A DNA stretch of 64,000 nucleotides from Gonium pectorale. Its lineage: Eukaryota; Chlorophyta; Chlorophyceae; Chlamydomonadales; Volvocaceae. The stretch covers positions 123,249 through 187,248 of the forward strand of contig LSYV01000070.1 in NCBI GenBank assembly GCA_001584585.1, written 5' to 3'. The notes under the pieces were generated by a model that did not search any database, was not told the DNA's origin, and saw only the letters and a list, made by a program, of their open reading frames with translations. Shown here one piece after another: positions 11,473-22,489 of this stretch (positions are counted from its first letter, which is position 1; the number at the start of each line of letters is the position of its first letter). The position numbers were made by a program, and so were the translations under genes.

Positions 11473-12721
11473 TTGACGAAGCAGACGGATGGCGGAAGGG
11501 ACACGAAGGCATTGGCATGATTGGACGGAGTGAGGGCTGGGAACATGAGGGCTCCCCGGCGTTGTGTGAGCAGGAGTATTTGTATCACTGGCGATTCAAT
11601 CCTTCATTTAGACTGTGGATGTTCCTGGCGAGCCCCCGAGTTCCTAGGGCAATGCCAGCGGCGCAGTGGAGTTGGGAAGACGAACCCGGCTGCGGGCCGT
11701 GCAGCGGCCGTGTGGCTTTGTATCTAGACATAGACGTTGCGCACGGAAGCACCATGCAGGAAGCCACGCGTGGGCCTGATCATAACAGGGGCAAGTGCGG
11801 AGTTTTGATACACACGGGCTGCGTGGCATACATGTGGGCCACGTCTATCGGGCCATTCGCCGGCCAGGGCGTGCAGTGATGAGTGTGAGGCGACGGCTTA
11901 GAGGCGCCCCGGATAGGAACCGCTCGTACGTAATGCAATATCGCACGGTGCATCAGTGCGAGCTTCTGCCGCAGCAGCTGTGGCTTCCACGTGTTTTCGG
12001 TGGCAGCTACGCCTCTATTCGCTGCGTGTGGGCGAGCGGCGTGCATGCGCGCGTTGGCATCGCAGGGGGGGGGCGTAAGCTCTACTCTTACGGTAACGTC
12101 GTGCTCATTGCCAGACGTAACCCCAGTGACCATACCAACCGACCCTGGTTTGATGGATGTTGCGTAGCGGCTTCCAAATGAGCGTTTGCACTGGGCGCAG
12201 GTTTGTAGTAACGTGTCATAGCTAGTATACAGGCAACTTTCTGACAGTTCTAACAGACAGTCTAACTCGTGATGCGAAGCCCGATCTGTAGCGTTTGGAG
12301 GACAACTTCATATGTGTTGCCGGTACTCTGGCGTGCCCAACAGGAATGGAACTGGCAAGCCTCGTTGCCTCTCATCAAGTGCACGTACCGTACAGCACAC
12401 CGTACCTACACACATGCAACCGGGGATGCGGCGGCAAGCTCTGCGTCCGCTCAGTCACACCCTCCTTACGGTCTCCAACCCTCCAGAACACAAAGGCGCG
12501 GACAGAACCCTAAACACAACTGTGGCGCTAAAACCCGTATCCAAACATCTCTTAGGCAGGCCGCCGTCAGTCGCAACACGGCGGCTGCATACGAGTGTAC
12601 GGTACTCGTCACCGGCCAACCGCGTACGTCCTCTCATCACCACCTTGTACCTGAGCCGAACGGTGGATGGACCATGATCCCGGGCGCCGTCCATACCTCA
12701 TGCATCCCGGACTCGGCCCTT
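11473..12721. other. convergent intergenic region, no gene seen
   Basis: About 1.25 kb between the 3' ends of the coiled-coil gene (+) and the AUH hydratase gene (-). Short open frames exist but have no splice context, repeat structure or protein-like composition. It presumably holds both 3' UTRs. I find no TGTAA on either strand in the expected places. Confidence 0.5.
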
Positions 12722-15302
12722 TCACTCCCCGGTGTACACGGGCTTGCGCTTCTCCGCAAAGGCCTTTAGGCCCTCCAGTCGGTCCCTGCTGGGCAGCAGC
12801 TGCGCGTACAGCGCCTCCTCCACCGCCAGCCCGCTGTGCAGGTCCACCTCCAAACCCTTGTTCACGGCAGCCTGCCCAAGCGGGTGCAGCAGCATGCAAA
12901 GTTAGTGGGTACGGGCAACGCAGCGAGCGCGAGCGGGAGAAGCGATACACAGGACGAGAGCGCATTGCGGCAGCAGTGCGAGCATTTTGCAACGACCTGC
13001 TAGAGCACGTGATACCCGCGGCTGCCCCGCAGGCCTGCGGCATTGCGCGTCTAAGCGGCGCGTGGACAAAGGCACGACAACCCTGCCGCTCCACAAACGC
13101 TTGCTCGGTGTGCTCAGACCGTGCGCTTGGTGTGCTCAGGTATGCGGGCAAGGGAGTAAGCAGGCAAAGCCCTGTCGTGGCTGAGTGCAGAGCTCCCAAA
13201 ATGGACCCCGCCGCACCTTTGCCTGCCGCAGCGACAGCGGCGCGCTCCGCACGATCTGCTCCGCCAGCGACAGCGCGCGCTCGTACACCTGCGAACAGCA
13301 ATTCCGCAACGGCGACAGGCAGCGATCACTGCGGTACGGTCATCATCTCACCACTCCTACCTGCATCACGGGCATCCCATGCAACCCCGGCCCTCCACTG
13401 CGCATGGTCACGAGCCACATGGTCAGCGGGCTTTAGCCCCTGGTGGTCGGGCCTCGTCCCTCATCTCTGTAACCGTTCACATCGAAAAAAAAGACCAGGA
13501 CACGTACCATCTACTGAATGCCCACTCACATTCCTTGTCTCGCTCCCCAGCCCCCACCTGGTCGTCTGGCACGACGTAATCTGCCAGCTTCAGCTCCCCG
13601 GCCTCCGTGCCCGGTACGCGGCGGCCCGTGAAGATGAGCTCCTTGGCGCGGCTGGCGCCCACAATGCGGGGCAGGCGCTGGGATGTAGGATGGGGGGGGG
13701 GAAAGGCTGTGAGACGCAGCTGCGTAGCAGTGTCGCCCAGGGGAGGCGCGAGACTTCCGACGGTCCACATCCTGCAATCCCTATGGGGGCTATGCGGTCG
13801 ACCACCAGCTGTGGCTGGAGTCCCCGCCATCCCCGCTGAAACCTCCAACAACTGAGCGGCCTACGCAGCTTAGCAGCAAGGCGAAACCGCGCGCAGTGAC
13901 CGACGGGAACGAAAGCGACACCCCGCATCGGTCCGTCGCCCCAGCTGCACGAAAAAAAGCAAAATGGGAAAGCGCCCCTCCCGCCTGCCGTCCGCGCTGC
14001 AGACCCCGCTGCTGCGGCCTGCGTGACCTGCCTGCGTGCCGCCCGCTCCGGGGATGATGCCCAGCTGCGCCTCCGGGAAGGCCATGGCGGCGCCCTGCCC
14101 CATGATCCGCATGTCGCAGGCCAGGGCCAGCTCAGCGCCGCCTCCTAGCGCCAGGCCCTCAACCACCGCAACCGTGGGCATGGGAAGGTCCTGCAGCCAG
14201 CGATACAGTTGTGGTGGTGCTGGTGAAGGGGGTGCTAAACTCTGGATGATGCCGGGAGGGGCTTCAAGAGAAAGGCTTCACAGAGAGGCTGATGAGGTTG
14301 GACGCGTATAATTGAACGTCAGCAGCTAAGCAAAGAGCTCTTCCAGAAGCGATGACAGCTCCCCACATCCGTGGGGCCCTGCAGAGGCGGCGAGTACACA
14401 GCTTGTCCCGGCCCGTCCGCTGCTTCCCGCCGCACCTGCAGCTCGGTGAAGGTCCGCCGGATCCGCGACACAAACTCGGATGCCTCGCTCTGGGTCATGG
14501 TAGCACGCTCCTTCAGGTCAGCGCCGCTGCAAAAGACCCCTGGATCAAAGGAAACATGGAGGACGGCAAACATCCCTCAAGGACTGCACCAGAGATCACA
14601 ACAATCAAGTCCTTTGAAGGGCAGCTCCCGCGGATCATACATGCTTGTGACTCCATCTCTCAGCCGGCAGCAGCAGCACCTGAGCAGGGTACACCGCCAT
14701 GGCGCTGCGCTGAGGCTTTCAGCTCTGCATAGCCGGCCAGCTGCGTGCCCTTCATTCCATGCTCCCGGCTGTATTCCCCTTTGGCCCCCAGCGGCTCGGG
14801 TCTACACAATCACATTATTCTCCGCGACCCCGCACCCTCCACAGCCGGCACCGCCCGCCCAGCCGGGGCCCAAGCCACCGTCGCCCGCCGCACCTGGAAC
14901 CGTGCTGCGCACCAGCACGCAGCGCGTCGTGCGCTCCTGCCGTACCACGTCCAGCGCCTCTGCCAGCTCGCGCAGCAGCTGCCGGCCGATGGCGTTCCGC
15001 GCAGCAGGGCGACTGAGGCTGATGACGGACACGCCCTCGTGCGGCCCAGACAGCGGCTCGACCGACACATGCAGCTGGCCCGCGTCGGCCCCACCCGCTC
15101 CGGCGCCGTTCGCGGCCACGGAGCTGGCGGCCCCCGAGTCCACCGGGATGGTCGAAAGCCGGCGTGCCCAGGGGCCGGCAAAGTTATGGGAGTTTGCGAC
15201 AGCGCCAGCGAGGCCGCTGGCCCGCAGTGCCACGGATGCGAGAGCCGCGAGCGGCATGCCGCCAGGGGCGGCCGCTGCGCGGTAGAGGAGGATGGTCTGC
15301 AT
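12722..15302 (-). CDS. AUH: mitochondrial methylglutaconyl-CoA hydratase (AUH type)
   Basis: Six exons on the minus strand: 15302-14894, 14539-14436, 14190-14032, 13677-13558, 13288-13217 and 12871-12722; 337 aa, phases close. It is a crotonase-fold enoyl-CoA hydratase. Exon 2 gives [13 protein letters not shown], nearly diagnostic for AUH (leucine catabolism, 3-methylglutaconyl-CoA to HMG-CoA). Exon 3 has [15 protein letters not shown] and [16 protein letters not shown], retaining both catalytic glutamates (Glu191 and Glu211, 20 apart as in crotonase). Exon 4 continues [19 protein letters not shown]. The C-terminus ([19 protein letters not shown], ending KRKPVYTGE) also matches AUH. The first 50 residues are Ala/Arg/Ser-rich without acidic residues, as in a mitochondrial presequence. 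The intron from 14031 to 13678 needs a GC donor to keep phase. Human AUH also binds AU-rich RNA; nothing here tests that. Confidence 0.92.
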
Positions 15303-16400
15303 CCCTGCCTACAGCGTCCTCACTGCAGGGCAGCTGTGGAGCTGAATGGCGCGGGCAGCGTCCAGAGCAGGTTCCAAAGCGGCGGTGGAGAGGCCGCAGG
15401 CAGTGGGCGTAATGGCACTAGCGACAGCGGTGCGGCCAGAGCCTCACGCCGAGGTCCGGAGTGGACGGAAGCTGGCGGCCAGGGGGTTCTTCCGCTTCAG
15501 CAGGGCGTACGCAAGGGGGAGAACCTGCGGATCGAAAGCGGCGGCGAGGAACCAATTCAACCACTCAAATTGTGCATCGAGTTGTCATGTTTGAAGATGC
15601 TGACAGCTGTTGTATAATAGCCGCCTACAAGCATGCCAAGCTCCCAGGCAGGGCAGGCGCGCGGCCAGTTGGGAACGCCAGTGCAAGGTGGTGACCGCCC
15701 GTGTCAGCCCATACCCGCCAACCCGTGTATGGCCGCTGTGCTCACCACTCCCACGAGCATAACAGTGGTCCCAAGGATGTAGCGAAAGGCGCCTGCAAGG
15801 CAAGCACCACGCCTGTGTTGGTTACTGCTGGTCGCTGAGGGTTCAAGTGTTCTGGGACATACCGGGGGACTCGACGTCTAGCAGAGTGCGGACCTGCGCC
15901 ACGGTCGAAAAGAGAGTGCGTTAAACTTCAGCACGATCCGCCCCGTGCAAACCTACGTGGCACTTACGGGCATTCGACTTATAGGTAAATGACTGGCAGC
16001 ACCCTACGACTGAAGATGCGATCAGCCAGTGGGACTGTCGCGCGAGCTGACGGAGATGGTAAGGTAAGGGCTTTTGGCCCCCGTAAAAGCTCAGGGAAGA
16101 CGCACTGCAATCATGACGTTCAGATGTGACCTGATGCAGGCTTGAAGCACTTAACGCCAGCAGTACGGGTTCCGGTTCGTTCGGTTGCAGGCACTCTTGC
16201 GGTAATCATACGGCCTTGGCAGGGCAACAGTGGTCAGCTTTCTAGGATACAGCTGTCGCACACATGCCTGAGTTGCGACCTGTTATCTAGAAGCCCCATC
16301 GCTACCTTCCCCGCTCTGACCCTTGCCTGAAGGCCCGCTCTGCCTGGGGGCGGAATAAGATATACCAGGTGGCTTTCCTGCGAGGAGCTCTGGCGCCGGA
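15303..16400. other. divergent intergenic region, no gene seen
   Basis: About 1.1 kb between the start codons of the AUH hydratase (-) and the CBM20 protein (+). It should contain both promoters. No ORF with splice support, RNA gene or repeat was found. Confidence 0.5.
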
Positions 16401-19400
16401 ATGGCGCAGCTGAGGCAGGGGCCAGCCTCCTTGCGCTGCCAGGAACGCCCCGAGGCGGCCTTCGCCTGCAGGGTGCGTAAAATGACACGAGGCATCTTGA
16501 TGTTTATGCAAGGCGCATAGCACTATCAACGCTTGCTCGTTTGGATTGCTGTCCCAACACAGGTGCTCCGCCCGGGCCCGCCTTGCCGCTTGACGGCCGT
16601 CCGAGCCTTCAAAGGCAGCAGTGACGATGGTGAGCTTGCGTAGCATCAACCTATCGGACGTCCCTGAGCTCCTCGTGCATGAATTGCGGTCGCACAGGGC
16701 GTCGTGGCAGCACATGATTGTAATTATACGTGTGCCTTTGAATCACAGGAGCTAAGTCTACACAGACTCTGCGACTGAACTTCAAAATTCCTTATCGCGT
16801 TAACTTTGGGCAATCCGTCGGCCTGGTCGGCTCTGGCGAGTCGCTGGGGAACTGGGACCCCAAGCGGACCGTCCCGATGAAGTGGACGGACGGTGACTTT
16901 TGGACTGTGGAACTCACCGTAGCACCAGGGTAGGTGTTTTCCCGGGGCAGCGCTTCCAGTAACGTATTTTGCGGCCTCCCCAACCGCCTCTGAAGCGTCA
17001 TACTGAGCAATAGAGGATGCGTGCCATGGGGCTAGGCGCTCGTCTCTCTTTTCCCGAGTCCATTGCCTATCCAGGCGGTGAACCCCACCGCGAGGGTTCG
17101 ACGGAACCCCTTGACATACTCCCCCTCCAATTTCCACTACGCCCCGTACCTCCGTAGGACATCAGCACTAGATCTGGAGTACAAATATGTCGTCGTGAAC
17201 TCGGACGGCAACGTTGGGTACTGGAAGCCCGGCAGCAACTATCGGGTCACCCTGCCGCTGCCGCCGGGCGGTGGGAAGGTCCCGAAGCGGATAAAGGTCG
17301 CGGACGCTTGGGACGACTCTTTCAAAAAGGTTGACGTGGAGGAAGGCGAGTCGCTGCCAGCTAGCTCTGCCAGCAACGGCCAGGCTGCTGCCAGCAAGCC
17401 GATGGCGACGCCACAAGCTGCGCCGGGACCGCCTCAGTCTGCGTCGGTGCCGCCTAAGCTTGATGCTAGGGCCGCTGCACAAGCCGCTGCAGCGCCCTCG
17501 GCTCAAGCTGCTGCATCGGCGCCGCGTGCCACTGCAACTGGGCCCGCGGCGGCAGCATCCGAGCGGCCGGCACCAGCTATGGCGCCAGCTCAGCCTCCTG
17601 CCGCCGCGAAGCCAACGACAGCTGGTCAAGCAGCGGCGGTCCATGCCAAAGCGAGCAGCAATGGGGTCGCGCCTCCGCCGCCTCCACCGCCACCCGCGGC
17701 AACGGCTGCGGCTGCCAATTCGCTGCCGACGGGAGCTCAGACGCCGGCGGCGCCCCCGCCGTCATCGCAGCCGCAGCCGCAGGAGTCTCCAGTGGGCCAG
17801 ACGTCTCAGCAGCGGACCCAGAACGGGACCGCGCCTCGTGCGGCATCGCCCCGAATGGCGCCGCCCAGCTTCGCCGCTGCAACCTCCATCCCGACCATCC
17901 ACCCAGCGCTCCTCGCGGAGCAAGACCGTCTTGAAGACGGGGTAAGCCGATTGGATTGTCCTTGCCATGGCACTCTAAAGTTTATCTGCATTCTCTCGTC
18001 CCTTGGCCCTGTACGACAGGAGAGTTATCCGGTCTGTCTTGACGTTGCTCGTGACTTCACCTCATGAGTTCATGGACACCCGCAGGTGCGGAACTCCTTG
18101 GAGGACCTGCAGACCCAGATGGACAAGCACCAGCAGCTGCGGGAGCGCACTGACGGTACGCATGGCTCGGTTGGTCATTTAAGATCCCGTGAAAGGGTAC
18201 TGGGGTTACTGCCTGCAAGATTACTCTTATTCGGGTTGCCTGTCTGGCAGTAGCCTTAGCCTCGTCAATCTTGTTCTCTTCCCCATGAGATGCTTGACAC
18301 CCCGCCTTGCGGCAAGCATGGAGTGCGCCCTAGGGACGCGAGGGGCCACTTCCTTGGTCAGCCGCCGACGCCCCTCCCGCCGCTGCCGGTATGCGCCATC
18401 ACAGAGGCGAAGCTGGCAGCGGCGGAGGCCACGTCTGCCCGCCTGGCGGAGACGGTGGAGGCGCTGACCAAGGAAGTGGCAAGCCTGCGGGAGCAGATGG
18501 CAGCAATGCGGGAGCTCTTCACCAGCACGGTCCAGGTCCTCACGGACGCCTTGCGGCAGCAGCAGTCTGCTGTCCAGGGTGGCGGCGCTACGCAGCAGGT
18601 TTTCGTGTCGGCCGGGCCTCAGCCGTTTACCTTTCCGTGGGGGCCGCAGCCCCACGCGGGGGCCGGGGCACAGCCGATTGCCACCAACTGGTGGCCGGTC
18701 GCGCGTGCGCCGGCGGCGCAAGAGGCCATGCGGGCCTCCCCAAATCCGGCGGTGGAGGTGCGGGCGCAGACGGTGCAGAGTGCAACGGCTATGCCGGCAG
18801 CCATGCGGGATGAGGCGAGTGACAGCGTCGCGCCGGGCTCTACGGCTGACCGGGCTGCGCCGGGCTGGTTGTCCCGCGGGCTGTCGCTTGAGGGCGCCGG
18901 GCACAACGCAGCTGCTGTAGCGGCGAGCAACCGCATCCGGGGCCACTCGTACCATGGTCTTCGGACGGTGATCAGGCGACCAGCGCAATCCATCCGCACG
19001 TCCGCCTTCCGGCGTGGACTAGCTCCGGCAGCGCCAGTGCCCGCAACAACCGCTGCAGCGCAGCCTGTGCAGCCGGTTGGCTCGCCTTCCGCGCCCCAGG
19101 CGGCCGGAGTCAGCCACCCGGGACAGGAGAGCACACCGTCTCTCGCCTCCGCCCAGGCCAGCGCAGTGCCAGCCGCAAGCACCACTCAGCCAGTGGCGCC
19201 CAGAGTCCGATCAGCCGCGCGGCGCAGCGATGAGCGCGTGGCAGTGGCAGTTACGAAGGCGCCGACGGCTGCTGCCGCCATCACTGCGCCCGCAGCCGCT
19301 GCAATGGTCCCGGTCGTGTGTGGTGTTGGGCGAGGGGCGCTGGAGGGCGCTAGGGGGCAGTTCAACATGCAGGCCTACCGTGAAGCCGAGCGAGCTCGCG

Positions 19401-19618
19401 CGAAGGTGGTGCCGTGCGTTGAGCTGCAGGCGGTGAAGCGGGCCGGGGTTTGGGCCGATGTGGCGCCGCCCCGGCTGTTGACGCCGCTGGAGTTCGTGCA
19501 GGAGGGAGGGCTGCGTGGGAAGAATTGGAAGGGCAGCATCCGTGTCCTGGTGGGCGGGGGTGTCGGGCCTTCGCTGGGGGATTTCCTGGCACAGGCCGCG
19601 GACCGTGCATCTCAATAA
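16401..19618 (+). CDS. chloroplast CBM20 starch-binding coiled-coil protein, long form
   Basis: Six exons: 16401-16472, 16563-16629, 16749-16929, 17158-17941, 18086-18155 and 18405-19618; 795 aa, phases close. Residues 1 to about 45 are Arg/Ala/Ser-rich and end in LTAVRAF, a good algal chloroplast transit peptide. Residues about 53-155 are a CBM20 starch-binding domain: LNFKIPYRVNFGQSVGLVG, ESLGNWDPKRTVPMKW, then LEYKYVVVNSDGNVGYWKPG with the binding tryptophans. An Ala/Pro/Gln-rich linker follows to about residue 315. A coiled coil follows, split over exons 5 and 6 (from SLEDLQTQMDKHQQLRE to LREQMAAMRELFTST), then a disordered Ala/Pro region. Near the C-terminus, residues 765-770 are N-W-K-G-S-I. 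CBM20 plus coiled coil is the plan of the pyrenoid proteins SAGA1/SAGA2, so a role at the starch sheath is inferred. The start depends on the first two small exons, chosen because phase and composition fit; upstream exons are possible. Confidence 0.75.
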
Positions 19619-20104
19619 GGCAGGTTACGAGGCGCAGGGACCAGGGTCCGAAACGCATGTCTTTCGCAGGAGCGAGCAGAGTCGCGCTTAAGGACAGTCG
19701 TAACTTTTGACAGTGATAATATGCAGTACACGTATTGCTTTTCTCCCCAACCATGTTGCCTCGTGTTGCTTTCGAGGTACATGTTGCAATGTGTCCGACG
19801 CGCCCAGGGTCGACTTGCAGTACATTGCTGCGTACACCCCGCATTCACGGTTTGCCACGCGTCTTGTGTCAGCGGTTACATTTTTGCAGCGGGTGTATTC
19901 GGGCAAGGGGCGAATGGCCTTGGACCCTGCTAGTGCCTTCGGGAGCTCCTTCGGCATTTTTTTTGCCTGACGTTGATATTTTTTATGTCAATTCGGGTGG
20001 TGGTGCATACAAGTACGGCAAATTCAGTTGCAGGCTATAGGTTATGAAGAGTGCAACGGCCAGGGCGATAGGGGCGCAAGTCCAGGATCCAAAACACTAG
20101 GCTT

Positions 20105-20109
20105 TGTAA
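20105..20109 (+). terminator. candidate TGTAA polyadenylation signal of the long CBM20 form
   Basis: TGTAA lies about 490 nt downstream of the long-form stop and upstream of the alternative last exons. This would suit a polyadenylation choice that decides between the two 3' ends. Confidence 0.35.
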
Positions 20110-20314
20110 AGGATGGTACTGACCCTGGGAGTTCGCGACGGTGGGGCGTTTAAATGCAAGCCAGATCTTGGCCTCCCTGCATTTTGGCGCCCTTTCGGTC
20201 CTCATGTTTCACGAAAGGTTGCAATGAAGCTGTGCAATCAGCAGCTTCCATAGTCTGTCTCATTAAAAGCCCCGTGTCCAACTCGATATTTCCCGCTCTT
20301 CCTTGCGTTTGCAG

Positions 20315-20717
20315 ACCCGGCGGCTCCTGAAATCCTCGTGGCTGACCGCATCGTCGCGGCGGCCAACAACCGCGTGGTGAGCCAAGCCGAGGCGCTAGTT
20401 TTGTCTGCATGCCCATGCCCTGCGTTTGGATGGTTACGTGACCATGCCTCTGGTACGTAATCAGCAAGTCAATATGCGACTGATGCTGAGTCTTGCGGCA
20501 ATGTTGCAAGCTGTGTGCTTGCCTTCTCTTCGTTGTGCTGGTAGCACAACGGCGGCACGGGCGTCACTTTCGCCATACATATGACAGTCGAGCCTACCCA
20601 ATCCGTTTGCATCCGACTCATTTGCAGGTGGCCTACAACAAGGCACTCAAAGCCGTACAGGAGTACAACCGCCTTCCGCCAGCGCCCGGCGCTGTCAAAG
20701 AGGAAAGCAACAAGTAG
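20315..20717 (+). CDS. alternative last exons of the CBM20 protein, short form
   Basis: Two exons, 20315-20376 and 20628-20717, follow good polypyrimidine tracts ending TTTGCAG; the first has a GTGAGC donor. Both are open and helical (ILVADRIVAAANNRV, then VAYNKALKAVQEYNRL) and stop at TAG. The first needs an incoming phase of 1. The exon ending at 18155 leaves exactly phase 1 and completes a GAC codon, so RERT-D-D-P-A-A-P reads through. Skipping the 18405-19618 exon therefore gives a 441-aa protein with the same transit peptide, CBM20 domain and linker but a short coiled-coil tail lacking the tryptophan motif. The alternative is that these exons belong to a separate small gene with an unseen start. 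Confidence 0.6.
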
Positions 20718-22489
20718 CTTGCATCGGTCCGTTGGAAACGTCTCGTGCCACTTCTGCGGGTCTGCCTTTCTGGAGCGTGGTAGAGGAATTGGAGGGCCAA
20801 ATTGAGGCATATTTCGTCGCTTTGCCAGTTTTGGAGAGGTGGCCTAAGCCCCTGGGGTGCTTCTGCACTGCTTGCGAGCGGCTGTGCGCATGTTGTGATG
20901 TTTTTGCGCGGTTTGCAATTCTGTACCATGGCGTGTGGAGAGTGCAAGTGTTCGAGGATGTCACGTTGACACGTGATGTGTAGCGAAGAGTGTTCCTTGT
21001 AGTGCCAGGATGTTGGGAGCGTAGCCGGATACATTTTAACCTCTGGCTTCCTTACGTGCCTCTGCACAACGGTGGGTGGTACAGGGCTGGCCAGTGCTGA
21101 TGTATGTATGCCCTGGGCGACGCCGTCCGTGTCTAACGCGTCGGGTTTCCCGTTTTTAGTGCCTGTTGAGGAAGATGCTGGTAGGCCGGTCCGCAGATGC
21201 TCGCTGACCGCTGGTCTCGCCAACTGTGCCTCTAACGCGTGATATTTTTTCGTGGCCGGCCTTTGCTCGGCGCGCTGTGGCCCATGGGTCCACTTCGCCT
21301 TGCTGGCGGCCGCAATTGCACTGCTTGAGTCTGTACCGTATGATGTGTTTCGGTGGAAGTCGTGGTGTGCTGTTGGCGCAGGATTGGTCTTGGCAAGTCG
21401 CATGACGCACGCGTATGGTAGCTATTCCCCAAGTCCTCACGCTCTGTATGTAAGACGAACGTACGTCGTATGTTAGAATCCTTTTGTATGAAGGGACGGC
21501 ACGGCATTCCAAGCTTGGTGGGTTTGTCATACCTTTCAAGGGTCAAGGGTGCGACGCCTCCGCAGTTAACGGTTAGTAGTCAGTCCATAGTCCGCACACA
21601 CCACTCCCAGTTCGCATAACCACTTGCGCACACGTCAAGATTATCTTGCCGGGACTTAAAGGGGGTTGGGCTGGTGGCAATGCCATTTGCGCTGTCCACC
21701 CCAACTGCAGGCTTTGTGCGCGCCAAGCCCCACAACTAGCGGTCCAATTCGAACGGCGCATCCTGGCGCTTCACACCGTTGGCATTAGTCATCAGTCTTG
21801 GTTGCTGGACACGCGCACCCCGCCCAAACTGTTATTGTGTGAGGGACAGACAAGGATGGGGCTTAAGGCGGAATCCGCCCTCCGCAAACTCCGCTCAGCA
21901 GGGGGGGGGGGCGGGATGGGGAGGGGGGAGAGACATGCCATCAAGCACGCCGTTTGCTGGGGGGGACAACGCCCGCTGGCTCTCTCAGGGTGTCGCCAAG
22001 TGCAACAATTCGCCCCCTATTGCCAGACATCATGACCCTAAGAGCTTTTCTGATTTCTATGCGCTCATCAGCGTTAAAGGGGGAGGTAAGGAGCAGACAG
22101 TCCGAGTGTCTGATCCAGGTGGGCTGCCTTCCAAAGCTGCAATGAACAAGTATAGTGGTTCCAACTGCGGACGCCTAACAGCCTCGCTCTTCTTACAGCT
22201 TGCGCATGTCCGCATGCCATGTCAGGTGTGCCATCACTGCATACGAGTCCTAAGGGCGACCTATACACCACGCTATGTCTTATTTGTTCGGGTTCTTGAT
22301 GGGGAAGCAGACAGCGTTCACGGCAATATTGTACGGCTCGAAGGTCGTGAGGAGCTATGCCAAGCCGGACTTTGCCTATGGCCTTAAGTCGCGCCACCAA
22401 TCTAGTAGCGTCAATACTGCAGAATCCTCAAAAGTGACAAACGCTTGAATACAACTCTCCTCAAGGCTTGTAGGTTACTTCGTGTTACT
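20718..22489. other. intergenic region, no gene seen
   Basis: About 1.8 kb between the CBM20 short-form stop and RIB72. It is less GC-rich than the genes, with a G-run near 21901-21911. Small ORFs on both strands lack splice context and protein-like composition. It should hold the RIB72 promoter. Confidence 0.5.

Noticed and set aside
16627..16765. A start exon consisting only of ATG (16627-16629) spliced to 16766 for the CBM20 protein
   Set aside because: Phases also close, but this would delete the transit peptide. The alternative with exons 16401-16472 and 16563-16629 closes equally well and gives a typical chloroplast N-terminus.
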